Assembly: GCA_938012815.1 (NCBI GenBank)
Contig: CALLVV010000051.1
Span: 1-23,435 of the forward strand
Reading direction: 5' to 3'
DNA from: an uncultured Propionibacteriaceae bacterium
GTDB taxonomy: Bacteria; Actinomycetota; Actinomycetes; Propionibacteriales; Propionibacteriaceae
DNA length: 23,435 bases
Shown here: piece by piece, positions 15,871 through 23,435 of the stretch
Layout of the letters: each line of letters begins with the position of its first letter
Position numbering within the stretch: position 1 is the first letter of the stretch
Translations under genes and position numbers: made by a program
Notes under the pieces: generated by a model
Told to the model about the DNA's origin: nothing
The model's input: the letters and a program-made list of their open reading frames with translations, nothing else
Databases searched by the model: none

Positions 15871-16734
15871 TCAGCTGGTGCGCGGAGCACGGAGCTTCCG
15901 CATGATCACCGTCCCTGCCACAACCGCCAGATAGATGATTCCGTAGAAGAACGCCAGCCCCGATGACGTGGAGGCGTCGAGGGCGTAGGCGGCCCAGAAC
16001 CCTGCCACTGAGCAGATGATGGTGACGACGATGGTGATGATGTACATGCCGCTGATGCTGTGGGACAGCAGCTGTGCGATGGCCGCGGGGACGATCATCA
16101 GCGCCATCACCAGCACCGCGCCCGCCGCGTTGAAGGCGGCGGTGATCGTCACCGAGACCACCAGCATGGTCAGATGACCCAGGCGCTTGACCGGGATGCC
16201 CATGGTCTGTGCCAGTTCCGGGTCGAAGGCGATCAGCTTGAGGCGGGTGTGCAGCACCGTCAGGTATGCGATGTTCAGGGCCAGCACCCCTGCCATCACC
16301 CACAGGTACTGCGGACCAAGCATCGTGGTTCCGATCTTCAACGGCAGGAATGCGGCCAGGTTCAGGTCGCCGACCAGCACCGCCGACTCCGTGATCTGGA
16401 CTCCGTTGAACCGGGTGCTGAGCAGCAGCACACCGATGCTGAACAGGGCCGGGAACACCAGCCCCTGGGGTCCGTCTCCGGAGACCAGTCCCGTCGATTC
16501 GAGCAGCTCCGCCCCCAGCACCACGACGGTGCCCATCACGGCCGCCCCGACGATGGACCATGGCGACTGGATGGTCCCGGTGGCCACCGCCGCGATGACG
16601 ATGCCAGGCAGCACGGCGTGGCTGATGGCGTCGGTCAGCATCGACTGCTTCCGCAGCACCAGCCAGATCCCGGGCAGGGCACAGGTGACGGCGGTGACGA
16701 TCGCGAGGAGCATCACCCACAGCACGAAGGTCAT
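15871..16734 (-). CDS. Mn/Zn ABC transporter, permease 2
   Basis: This 287-residue membrane protein belongs to the ABC-3 family (ZnuB/TroC/TroD/MntC). About eight hydrophobic helices are visible. Family marks are WLVLRKQSMLTDAISHAVLPG near the N-terminus and LKLIAFDPELAQTMGIPV in the middle. It is the last gene of the operon; its ATG overlaps the stop of permease 1 (ATGA on the minus strand). Two different permeases, as in TroCD, MntCD and SitCD systems, point to Mn/Zn/Fe importers rather than ZnuABC, which has one. Confidence 0.92.
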   Translation of the reverse strand: MTFVLWVMLLAIVTAVTCALPGIWLVLRKQSMLTDAISHAVLPGIVIAAVATGTIQSPWSIVGAAVMGTVVVLGAELLESTGLVSGDGPQGLVFPALFSIGVLLLSTRFNGVQITESAVLVGDLNLAAFLPLKIGTTMLGPQYLWVMAGVLALNIAYLTVLHTRLKLIAFDPELAQTMGIPVKRLGHLTMLVVSVTITAAFNAAGAVLVMALMIVPAAIAQLLSHSISGMYIITIVVTIICSVAGFWAAYALDASTSSGLAFFYGIIYLAVVAGTVIMRKLRAPRTS

Positions 16735-17636
16735 GCCGTCACCTCCCTACGGTGCCGCCGACGTGCCATGGCCGTCAGCAGGAGGCTGCGGTTGGGGGCG
16801 AACAGGATCGAGGCGAAGGCGATCACCGTGACCACCAGCACGATCATGGGCCCGGTGGGCACGCGACCAATCGAGACCGCGAGCCACGAACCGACGACTG
16901 CACTGAAGGCCCCGATCAGCCCCGACAGCAACATCATGCTGCCGATGCGCGTGGTCCACTGCCTGGCCGCGATCGGCGGGGCGATGGCCAGAGCCACCAT
17001 GAGCACCAGTCCGACGGCCTTGAGGCCGATCACGATCGACAGCACCACCACCGCGTTCAGCAGCACCGACAGCAGTCGCGAGGAGAATCCCAGCGTTGCC
17101 GCGTACTCGGGGTCGAAGCAACTCAGCTTCAGCTCCTTGAACGCGATGACCGCCACCACAAAGGTCGCGAGGGAGACGACGATGCTGGAGACGATGTCCT
17201 CGATCGTCAGGTGGGAGGAGTTGCCGAACAGGTACTCCGCCAATCCACCCTTGCTGGGATAGGGCCCGGCGAGGATGATGCGGTGCAACGCCATGCCGCC
17301 GCCAAAGAACAGCGCCAACACGATCGCCATCGCCGCGTCCACCTTCGTCACCGAGACACGGGGCAGCCAGTCGACCAGCTGCACCGCGACCAGGGAGACC
17401 ACCGCGGAGCCGAGGATCAGCACCCAGTTGCTGCGACCGTCGATCCCGAAGGACGCGGCGATGATGAAGGCCAGCATCACTCCCCCGATGGAGGAATGGG
17501 AGACGACGTCCGCCAGGAGGGTGCGTTTCCGCAGGTAGGCGAAGGTGCCGATGGCCCCGGTGGTGAACCCGATGATGACGGTGCCGAGCAGCATCATCCG
17601 GTAGGTGTGGTTGGTCAGCAGCTCGGCGGGGTTCAT
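16731..17636 (-). CDS. Mn/Zn ABC transporter, permease 1
   Basis: This is a 301-residue ABC-3 family permease with about eight helices. YLRKRTLLADVVSHSSIGGV and LKLSCFDPEYAATLGFS are family landmarks. I start it at the ATG at 17636, which overlaps the ATPase stop by ATGA; the frame is open to 17741, but that part lies inside the ATPase gene. It ends with a basic tail, MARRRHRREV, on the cytoplasmic side. It would form a heterodimer with permease 2. Confidence 0.92.
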   Translation of the reverse strand: MNPAELLTNHTYRMMLLGTVIIGFTTGAIGTFAYLRKRTLLADVVSHSSIGGVMLAFIIAASFGIDGRSNWVLILGSAVVSLVAVQLVDWLPRVSVTKVDAAMAIVLALFFGGGMALHRIILAGPYPSKGGLAEYLFGNSSHLTIEDIVSSIVVSLATFVVAVIAFKELKLSCFDPEYAATLGFSSRLLSVLLNAVVVLSIVIGLKAVGLVLMVALAIAPPIAARQWTTRIGSMMLLSGLIGAFSAVVGSWLAVSIGRVPTGPMIVLVVTVIAFASILFAPNRSLLLTAMARRRHRREVTA

Positions 17637-18349
17637 GTCGTCGCCAATCCGTAGGCCTGTTTCACCATCTCGTCGGTGAACACCTCCTTCGTGGGACCAC
17701 ACCCCATCACGGTGCGGTTCAGCAGGCAGGTCCAGTCGCACAGCGTCGGGACGGTGGCCAGGTCGTGGTGGACGATGACGACGGTGCGTCCCTCGTCGCG
17801 CAGCTCGTGCAGCACGCTCGTGATGGTTTCCTGGCTGGCGGCGTCCACCCCGGCGAAGGGCTCGTCGAGGAGCAGCAGGTCGGACTGCTGGGCCAGCAGC
17901 CGCGCCAGGAAGGTGCGTTGGCGCTCACCCCCGGAGAGCTGGCTGATGGGCCGGTGCGCCAGGTGGGGGATGCCGACCCGCTTCAGCGCGGCCGCCGCCA
18001 CGTCGCGTTCCTTTGCCCCGGGCCTGCGGAACCATCCCAGGCCACCGTAGGTACCCATGAGGACGACGTCGCTGACCGTGGTCGGGAAGTCCCAGTCGAC
18101 GCTGCTGGCCTGCCGCATGTAGCCGACGCGGCGGCGCACCTTCTGCAACGGCTGGCCGAAGCAGGCGACGGTTCCCTTCGCGGGTTTCAGCAGCCCGACC
18201 ACGGCCTTCAGCAGCGTCGACTTCCCGGCCCCGTTGGGCCCGATGACTCCCAGCACCACGCCCTGCGGGAGGTCGAGGGTGACCTCCCGCAGAACCAGCG
18301 AGTCGCGGTAGGCGAAGCTCAGCCCGGAGACGCTCAGGGCAGCTGTCAT
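17633..18349 (-). CDS. Mn/Zn ABC transporter, ATP-binding protein
   Basis: This 238-residue ATPase has Walker A GPNGAGKST (37-45), a Q-loop in YMRQASSVDWDFPTTV, signature LSGGERQR, Walker B LLLLDEP and the switch His in VIVHHDLATV. The VDWDFP segment after the Q-loop is typical of the TroB/MntB/SitB manganese and zinc group. The start overlaps the binding-protein stop and the stop overlaps permease 1, both by ATGA. Confidence 0.93.
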   Translation of the reverse strand: MTAALSVSGLSFAYRDSLVLREVTLDLPQGVVLGVIGPNGAGKSTLLKAVVGLLKPAKGTVACFGQPLQKVRRRVGYMRQASSVDWDFPTTVSDVVLMGTYGGLGWFRRPGAKERDVAAAALKRVGIPHLAHRPISQLSGGERQRTFLARLLAQQSDLLLLDEPFAGVDAASQETITSVLHELRDEGRTVVIVHHDLATVPTLCDWTCLLNRTVMGCGPTKEVFTDEMVKQAYGLATT

Positions 18350-19332
18350 CGGCTCAACGCCTCGACGATGGTGGTGACGTTGTGCTTCATCACCCCGAGG
18401 TAGGAGTCGACGCCGGACTCGTCGCCGAGGGAGTCAGCGTAGAGCTCCTTGTCGGAGACCTCGACCTGCCAGCCCTTGGCGGCGACGGCCTCCTTGACGG
18501 ACTGGATCGCCTGGGGGTTCTTGAGGTTGTCCTGGAAGATCACGGGCAGCTTGTGTGTCGCGATCAACTCGGCCAGCTCAGCGATGTCGTCGGCGGACAT
18601 GTCGGATTCCGAGGTGACGAAGTCGGTGGCGTGGATCTCGATGCCGTAGGCCCGCCCGAAGTAGTTGAAGGCGTCGTGGCCCGTGACCAGCACCCGGCGT
18701 TCCTCGGGGATCTTCGCGGTTTCCTGCTTGGCCCATGTGTCGGTTTCCTCGATCTGTTTCTTGTAGGCCTCCGCGTTCTTGTCGTAGTCGGCGGCCTTCG
18801 AGGAGTTGATGGTCTTGAGGTGTTCGGCCATCAGGGTCACGACCTGCTGCCAGATCTTGGTGCTGTTCCAGATGTGCGGGTCGTGGAGGTCGTTGCCCTG
18901 CTCGTCCTTCTCCGGCCAGGGCAGCAGCTCGCTCTGGTCGATCTTGTCGCCGACGGCGATGTGCTTGGATCCCAGCGATTCGAGCTGGGTCAGCATCTTG
19001 GCCTCCAGGTGCACGCCGGAGGAGAAGACCGCGTCGGCGGACTGCATCTTCTCGATGTCCTGGGTGGTGGGTTCGTAGGTGTGGGGGTCGCCTCCGGGCT
19101 TGACCATCGTCGTGATCTCGGCGTCGGGATCGAGCACCTTGGCCGCGTCGGCCAGGTAACCGGTGGTCGCGAAGATCGTGAGTTTTTTCCTGCCGCCTGC
19201 GCTCTCCGAGGCGGAGCCGCTGGAGTTGCTGGAGCCGCTGGAGTTACTGGAGCATCCCGCGACGAGGGCAACGGCGGGGACCGCGGAGAGGGCGGCGATG
19301 AGGGAGCGGCGGGTGAGACTGGTGGGTCGCAT
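18346..19332 (-). CDS. Mn/Zn ABC transporter, substrate-binding lipoprotein (TroA/ZnuA family)
   Basis: This 328-residue lipoprotein has a signal peptide with basic SLTRRS, a hydrophobic core and lipobox LVAGC, then a Ser/Gly-rich linker. Cluster A-I metal ligands are visible: His in GGDPHTYEP, His in DPHIWNS, His in TGHDAFNYFGRAYG, and Asp in the LYADSLGDES tail. His at the third site matches TroA/ZnuA-type proteins, while PsaA-type Mn proteins have Glu there, so zinc or mixed Zn/Mn binding is likely. I start it at the ATG at 19332, preceded by AAGGAAG; a TTG at 19350 is possible. There is no long His-rich loop of the classical ZnuA kind. Confidence 0.92.
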   Translation of the reverse strand: MRPTSLTRRSLIAALSAVPAVALVAGCSSNSSGSSNSSGSASESAGGRKKLTIFATTGYLADAAKVLDPDAEITTMVKPGGDPHTYEPTTQDIEKMQSADAVFSSGVHLEAKMLTQLESLGSKHIAVGDKIDQSELLPWPEKDEQGNDLHDPHIWNSTKIWQQVVTLMAEHLKTINSSKAADYDKNAEAYKKQIEETDTWAKQETAKIPEERRVLVTGHDAFNYFGRAYGIEIHATDFVTSESDMSADDIAELAELIATHKLPVIFQDNLKNPQAIQSVKEAVAAKGWQVEVSDKELYADSLGDESGVDSYLGVMKHNVTTIVEALSR

Positions 19333-19344
19333 GGGCTTCCTTAC

Positions 19345-19371
19345 TGTCAAAGCATAAATTAGCTTGTTTCA
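19345..19371 (-). promoter_or_regulatory. AT-rich imperfect dyad upstream of the Mn/Zn operon
   Basis: TGTCAAAGCATAAA and AGCTTGTTTCA form an imperfect dyad (AAGC/GCTT core) in the only AT-rich stretch before the operon. Promoter boxes are not clear, and a TTAGGTT half-site like those of DtxR/IdeR lies further upstream, around 19390. It is a candidate operator for a metal regulator, based mainly on position. Confidence 0.3.
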
Positions 19372-19473
19372 ATACGAAATCACGAGGAACCTAACATGCG
19401 ATACATTCTCAGTACCAGTTGGGGTGCCCTCATCGTCAGGATCGCGACTCCCCGCCTTTCAAAATGAGCCGGC

Positions 19474-20097
19474 CTACTCCTCGTCCCCGGCGAGGATCAG
19501 ATAAATCCGACGCCGGACATCGGTGAGCTCCCGGGCGGTCTGCTGACGCTGGGCGTCGGTGCCGGTGCGGCCGACCTGGCGCACGGCCTCGCCGAGCGAG
19601 TGCATGAGCTCCCGCAGGCGGGGGCCGTCCTCACTGGCCAAGGGGTTGGGCCATTCGGGGCGGTGCTCCTCGACGTGGTCCCGGCCCGCCTCGGTGAGAG
19701 AGACCTCCTTGCGGCCACCGCTGGTGTCGATCCGGACGAGGCCCTCGTCCTCGAGCTGGTTGAGCGTCGGGTAGACGGCGCCCGGGCTGGGGGACCACGC
19801 CCCGTCGGTGCGCTCGGCGATGGTCTGCATCAGCTGGTAGCCGTGCATTGGTTCCTCGGCGAGCAGCAGGAGAACCGCGACGCGGACGTCACCGCGGCGG
19901 CGTGACCGGTGGTTGTGGTGGTGTCCACGATCATGGCCCTCGGGGCCTCCCCGGGGATGCCCGCCGAACGGGTCGGGGCCGCGGCGCCGGCCTCGCGGGC
20001 CATCCGCTGGGCCGGGACCCTCCCGGAAGTCGTCATGATCGTGCTCGTTCTCCGGGTGATGCGGGAGATCGTGTGGGGTGTGATTGTGCTTGCTCAT
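19474..20097 (-). CDS. PadR family regulator with histidine-rich N-terminus
   Basis: This 207-residue regulator has the PadR winged-helix domain from about residue 69: VRVAVLLLLAEEPMHGYQLMQ, then SPSPGAVYPTLNQLEDEGLV, then a wing and C-terminal dimerisation helices. The first 63 residues hold 13 histidines together with Asp, Glu, Gly and Pro, a likely metal-binding extension. The same plan is known in E. coli YqjI (NfeR), a nickel-responsive PadR protein. I start at the ATG at 20097 because GAGGAG precedes it and the promoter lies at 20126-20154; the longer frame would begin inside the -35 box. It is 141 bp upstream of the Mn/Zn importer on the same strand. Confidence 0.9.
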   Translation of the reverse strand: MSKHNHTPHDLPHHPENEHDHDDFREGPGPADGPRGRRRGPDPFGGHPRGGPEGHDRGHHHNHRSRRRGDVRVAVLLLLAEEPMHGYQLMQTIAERTDGAWSPSPGAVYPTLNQLEDEGLVRIDTSGGRKEVSLTEAGRDHVEEHRPEWPNPLASEDGPRLRELMHSLGEAVRQVGRTGTDAQRQQTARELTDVRRRIYLILAGDEE

Positions 20098-20125
20098 GGC
20101 AGCTCCTCTCGTAGTAGATAGTTCG

Positions 20126-20154
20126 ATGATATATCGTGATCTTTCGAAATCCAA
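20126..20154 (-). promoter_or_regulatory. padR promoter
   Basis: On the minus strand TTGGAT (20154-20149) and TATCAT (20131-20126) are separated by exactly 17 bp, a good housekeeping promoter with a start near 20118. The spacer and -10 contain CGAT-GATAT-ATCG (20124-20136) and the palindrome TTTCGAAA (20142-20149), AT-rich dyads suited to PadR autoregulation. The surrounding 20155-20416 shows nothing I can interpret. Confidence 0.55.
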
Positions 20155-20416
20155 GTCGTGGACGCCTTACCGCCCGCCTCACGCGGTAGCGGGACACATG
20201 CCGTGTGGCGCGGCTGTTCTGGCAGTTCTAGAGCTCCGTCGGGTGGTCACCGAGACCTTCGGTTGGGCCGTGAGTGCTCCCGCTAACACGACCAGCCCAG
20301 GGGTCGGAAACGGGGATTATTCGCCGGGACGGACCCCGGGTGGCTCGCCTCGATGATGGTTGCCATCGTTCAAGGTGGCTGCGTACTCGCTCATGCTCAA
20401 CAGGATCCGGTCGTCT

Positions 20417-20445
20417 TTGATGCCATGGTTGTGGGTAGGTAGTAT
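20417..20445 (+). promoter_or_regulatory. promoter of the DUF4865 gene
   Basis: TTGATG (20417-20422) and TAGTAT (20440-20445) are 17 bp apart. Transcription would start near 20452 and leave an untranslated leader of about 85 bases before the start codon at 20537. Confidence 0.5.
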
Positions 20446-20536
20446 TTCTGCGGCACCAGGTGGAATGAGGCGGGTTCATGGCCATGAGCCGGTCTCGGAA
20501 TCGGCTTGGCGAACCTTCGATGGAGGAATGGCGCTG

Positions 20537-21091
20537 ATGTACGCAATGCAGTATCGAATCATTTTGCCCGCCGACTACGACATGAGAATCATCCGCGAGA
20601 GGGTTCGCGTGACCGGTCATCTCATGGACGGATTTGCTGGACTCGAGTTCAAGGCCTACCTCATCCAGGATAGGACGAAGGGGGCGTTTCGAAACGCATA
20701 CGCCCCCTTTTATGTGTGGAGGGACACAAATGGCATGCGCAGTTTCTGCTGGGGTGAACCCGGCTACTCATCCATCGTGCGTGACTTTGGGCGTCACCCC
20801 ATTCAGGACTGGACCGTGCATGGGCTTGTCCACGGACCGGCCACCCATGCGAGTGCACGCAGCTTGTCCATCGAGACTGTCTCGCTACCGGTCGAGGTCG
20901 CTCCCTCCGAGTGTATCGAGGAGTTCGCGGTCGGTTTCCTCCGGAGCCCAGATGATGACACCGTTGCACGAGTCGTTGCCGTCGATGTGACCTCGTGGAA
21001 CCTTATTCGAGTCGAGCTGAGCGTCAAGGAGGCAGATCAGGTGTCCATGAACCGGACAACCTACGAGGTCCTTCATGTCTCCACGGGCTGA
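20537..21091 (+). CDS. DUF4865 family protein
   Basis: This 184-residue protein matches the DUF4865 family: MYAMQYRIILPADYDM at the start, then HLMDGFAGLEFKAYL, YAPFYVWRDTNGM and DFGRHPIQDW. The family's function is unknown to me, and no cofactor or catalytic motif is evident; there is no signal peptide or membrane segment. I use the ATG at 20537, ten bases after GGAGG. The frame is open to 20360, but that extra stretch includes the promoter, and an ATG at 20528 is too close to the ribosome site. The gene stands alone. A strong hairpin lies inside its coding region. Confidence 0.85.
   Translation: MYAMQYRIILPADYDMRIIRERVRVTGHLMDGFAGLEFKAYLIQDRTKGAFRNAYAPFYVWRDTNGMRSFCWGEPGYSSIVRDFGRHPIQDWTVHGLVHGPATHASARSLSIETVSLPVEVAPSECIEEFAVGFLRSPDDDTVARVVAVDVTSWNLIRVELSVKEADQVSMNRTTYEVLHVSTG
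20678..20711 (+). terminator. terminator-like hairpin inside the DUF4865 gene
   Basis: AAGGGGGCGT (20678-20687) and ACGCCCCCTT (20700-20709) form a perfect 10-bp stem around a 12-base loop that contains TTCGAA, and are followed by TTTT (20708-20711). This is the form of a rho-independent terminator, although it lies within codons ~48-58 of an apparently intact gene. The T-run is short, so termination may be partial or absent. Confidence 0.4.
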
Positions 21092-21161
21092 CCGAGTCAA
21101 CGTCTGCCGGGCGGAACAAACAGAACATTCCCTCATGTCTTCGTTGACGCGCGGGCATGGT

Positions 21162-21668
21162 CTATGCTGCTTGCTCCTGGTCCTGCCAGGGTAGGGCTAG
21201 TTGCCTCATGTGTTTTCTTCGGTTCAGCCGGTGTTGGGTTGGGGCGTGTGGCGGGCTCGGCCTTTGGGTTGGGCGAGAGCTTCCAGCCAGCATCCGGTCG
21301 ATCGTGGCCGCTGAGATCTGGGCGAGCAGCTCGTCCAGCACCGTATCGGTCACGGTGATCTCACCCTCAGCTCGCAGCAACGGCACCAACACGGGCATGA
21401 AGGGGGCCAGGATCTTGCCAGCCGGGGCCCGCAGCAATACCCAGCACCGGACCAGAGCAGGCAGCAGCTCATCACCATAGACCCGGGGCCGAGGCCTGCG
21501 GGGCCGGACCAGCTTGATGACCAGCGCCTCACGCAGCGCCGCGCGGGCATAGTCACGGTGCCAGCCGATCAAATCAACCAACTACTCATCGAGGATGCGG
21601 CCCTTGCCCGCCCGATCAGCACTGCGATACGCCAACGCCTTCTTCGTCACAGCCTGCCGCTGGCTCAT
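21162..21668 (-). pseudogene. transposase remnant (integrase-type)
   Basis: From the ATG at 21668 the minus strand reads MSQRQAVTKKALAYRSADRA and RILDE, then an in-frame TAG at 21584-21582, then LVDLIGWHRDYARAALREAL and on to EITVTDTVLDELLAQISAATIDRML. This is the N-terminal part of an integrase-type (DDE) transposase found in many actinobacterial IS. Family similarity ends after the ATIDRML segment near 21280, and the frame then runs through unrelated-looking residues to 21162. The catalytic core is absent. With an early stop and no catalytic domain it cannot be active. Confidence 0.75.
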
Positions 21669-21754
21669 CGTCAGCTCCATGCTCGATCATGCCCAGTCGG
21701 AGACCCCCACATGAGGCAACGAACACAGCAGCCAGAGAAATCACGTGAGGCAAC
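21200..21754 (-). mobile_element. internally deleted insertion sequence
   Basis: GTTGCCTCATGTG (21200-21212) and its exact reverse complement CACATGAGGCAAC (21708-21720) bracket the transposase remnant. A second, one-mismatch copy CACGTGAGGCAAC (21742-21754) lies outside on the transposase 5' side. The layout suggests both IS ends survive while most of the transposase gene is deleted. No target-site duplication is evident, so exact borders are uncertain. Confidence 0.6.
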
Positions 21755-21797
21755 AAACCCGCCCAGGCGAAGGTTTTAGATGAGTCGACTCGTAGGG

Positions 21798-21826
21798 TTG
21801 CGCATGCCTTGGGGAGTGTGTAATGT
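21798..21826 (+). promoter_or_regulatory. rRNA operon promoter, distal
   Basis: TTGCGC (21798-21803) and TAATGT (21821-21826) are 17 bp apart. It is the first of three spaced promoters on the 560-bp approach to the 16S gene. No gene is visible in this region. Confidence 0.5.
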
Positions 21827-21971
21827 TCTCTCTCGCCCCCGAAACCGCTGGGAAGCGACAGACCGGGGCACTCCCCCGCGACGAACCCCGTGGTGAGTGT
21901 GTGATCAAGTGGATCCCGCTCAAGGCCAGGTGTTTGTCTACGTCCCCAAGGAACAGGCCGGGAAGCCCGGT

Positions 21972-22000
21972 TTGCGAAACAGGGATCCGGGGAGTACAGT
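21972..22000 (+). promoter_or_regulatory. rRNA operon promoter, middle
   Basis: TTGCGA (21972-21977) and TACAGT (21995-22000) are 17 bp apart and share the TTGCG start and GGGGAGT spacer words with the distal promoter. A GCCC-TTCG-GGGC hairpin (22010-22021) begins just after the expected transcription start. Confidence 0.5.
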
Positions 22001-22065
22001 AGAGAAGCTGCCCTTCGGGGCGGTGACATTCAGAAACGATACAACTCAATGCAGGAACACGGAAT

Positions 22066-22093
22066 TTGACATTCGGTGGGAATGCAGTAAAGT
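22066..22093 (+). promoter_or_regulatory. rRNA operon promoter, proximal
   Basis: A consensus TTGACA (22066-22071) and TAAAGT (22088-22093) are 16 bp apart, the best-matching promoter in the window. Transcription would begin near 22100, about 260 bases before 16S. Confidence 0.7.
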
Positions 22094-22126
22094 TTGTCGG
22101 GTTGCTGCTTTGGTGGCTTCCGAATC

Positions 22127-22138
22127 TTGAGAACTCAA
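22127..22138 (+). promoter_or_regulatory. rRNA leader antitermination-type motif
   Basis: TTGAG-AA-CTCAA followed by CAGCGTGC resembles the conserved block in actinobacterial rRNA leaders (for example the mycobacterial TTGAGAACTCAATAG), taken as part of the box B/box A antitermination region. After it, 22160-22357 is a leader of unusual G/T-rich composition with no coding content. Confidence 0.5.
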
Positions 22139-22357
22139 CAGCGTGCTTTAAGTCAATGCCAAATTTTTTTGGGGATGAATCAAGGATTTTGTGTTTTTGG
22201 TTTGTTTCTTGTTTTTTCCTTTGATTGATGATCCTCTGTGACATGTGCTTTTGTGTGTGTTGTGGGGGTTTGTTGGTGATTGGGTTTTCTGTCGAATTTT
22301 TGTGGGTGTGTCTGTGTCTGCGTTTTGTGGGTGTGGGTGTGCCTGTGATTTGTTTTT

Positions 22358-23435
<1,078 letters not shown>

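Noticed and set aside
20228..20620. Minus-strand frame of 130 codons opposite the start of the DUF4865 gene
   Set aside because: No domain, no ribosome site, and it overlaps a clear promoter and the DUF4865 start on the other strand.
20820..20840. TTGTCCACG considered as a DnaA box
   Set aside because: Isolated, mismatched and inside the DUF4865 coding region; no cluster exists in the window.
21708..21754. Two near-identical 13-bp direct repeats considered as a minimal CRISPR
   Set aside because: Only two short units, and an inverted copy at 21200 identifies them as IS end motifs.

Overview
The window is high-GC actinobacterial chromosomal DNA. The partial 16S rRNA gene at the right end, the order gyrB-gyrA-DUF3566-tRNA-Ile(GAT), the GTG starts and the frequent ATGA stop/start overlaps point to the Propionibacteriaceae (Arachnia/Pseudopropionibacterium or Tessaracoccus-like). 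That placement comes from sequence recognition alone; no database search was run.

Layout. (1) 1-1964: a two-gene ABC-2 exporter (ATPase and permease). (2) 2046-2548: a vapBC toxin-antitoxin locus with an intact vapB and a vapC that has lost its middle and is frameshifted. (3) 2583-3470, minus strand: a four-helix membrane protein of unknown function. (4) 3753-9574: gyrB, gyrA, a DUF3566 membrane protein and tRNA-Ile, with a perfect 10-bp inverted repeat around the -10 box of the tRNA promoter. (5) 9670-14941: a palindrome inside a promoter, then a cobalamin riboswitch, then a five-gene nickel/peptide-type ABC importer whose two short ATPases fit the metal/metallophore subfamily (NikDE/CntDF). 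(6) 14951-15852: an AlkC-like HEAT-repeat protein with related hairpin repeats on both sides. (7) 15871-19332, minus strand: a four-gene Mn/Zn(/Fe) ABC importer with every junction overlapping by ATGA. Upstream of it on the same strand lies a PadR regulator (19474-20097) with a histidine-rich N-terminus. (8) 20417-21091: a DUF4865 gene with its own promoter and a terminator-like hairpin inside the coding sequence. (9) 21200-21754: an insertion sequence with a large internal deletion. (10) 21798-23435: three tandem promoters, a very G/T-rich leader and the first 1078 nt of a 16S rRNA gene.

How the genes work together. The middle of the window is concerned with metals. A B12-sensing riboswitch controls a NikA/CntA-like importer, which suggests uptake of cobalt, a cobalt complex or a corrinoid precursor. 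Further along is a manganese/zinc importer next to a PadR protein whose histidine-rich extension resembles the nickel-responsive E. coli YqjI (NfeR). The outer parts hold housekeeping genes (gyrase, tRNA, rRNA) and decayed accessory DNA (vapC, the IS). I see no CRISPR array, no prophage and no replication origin.
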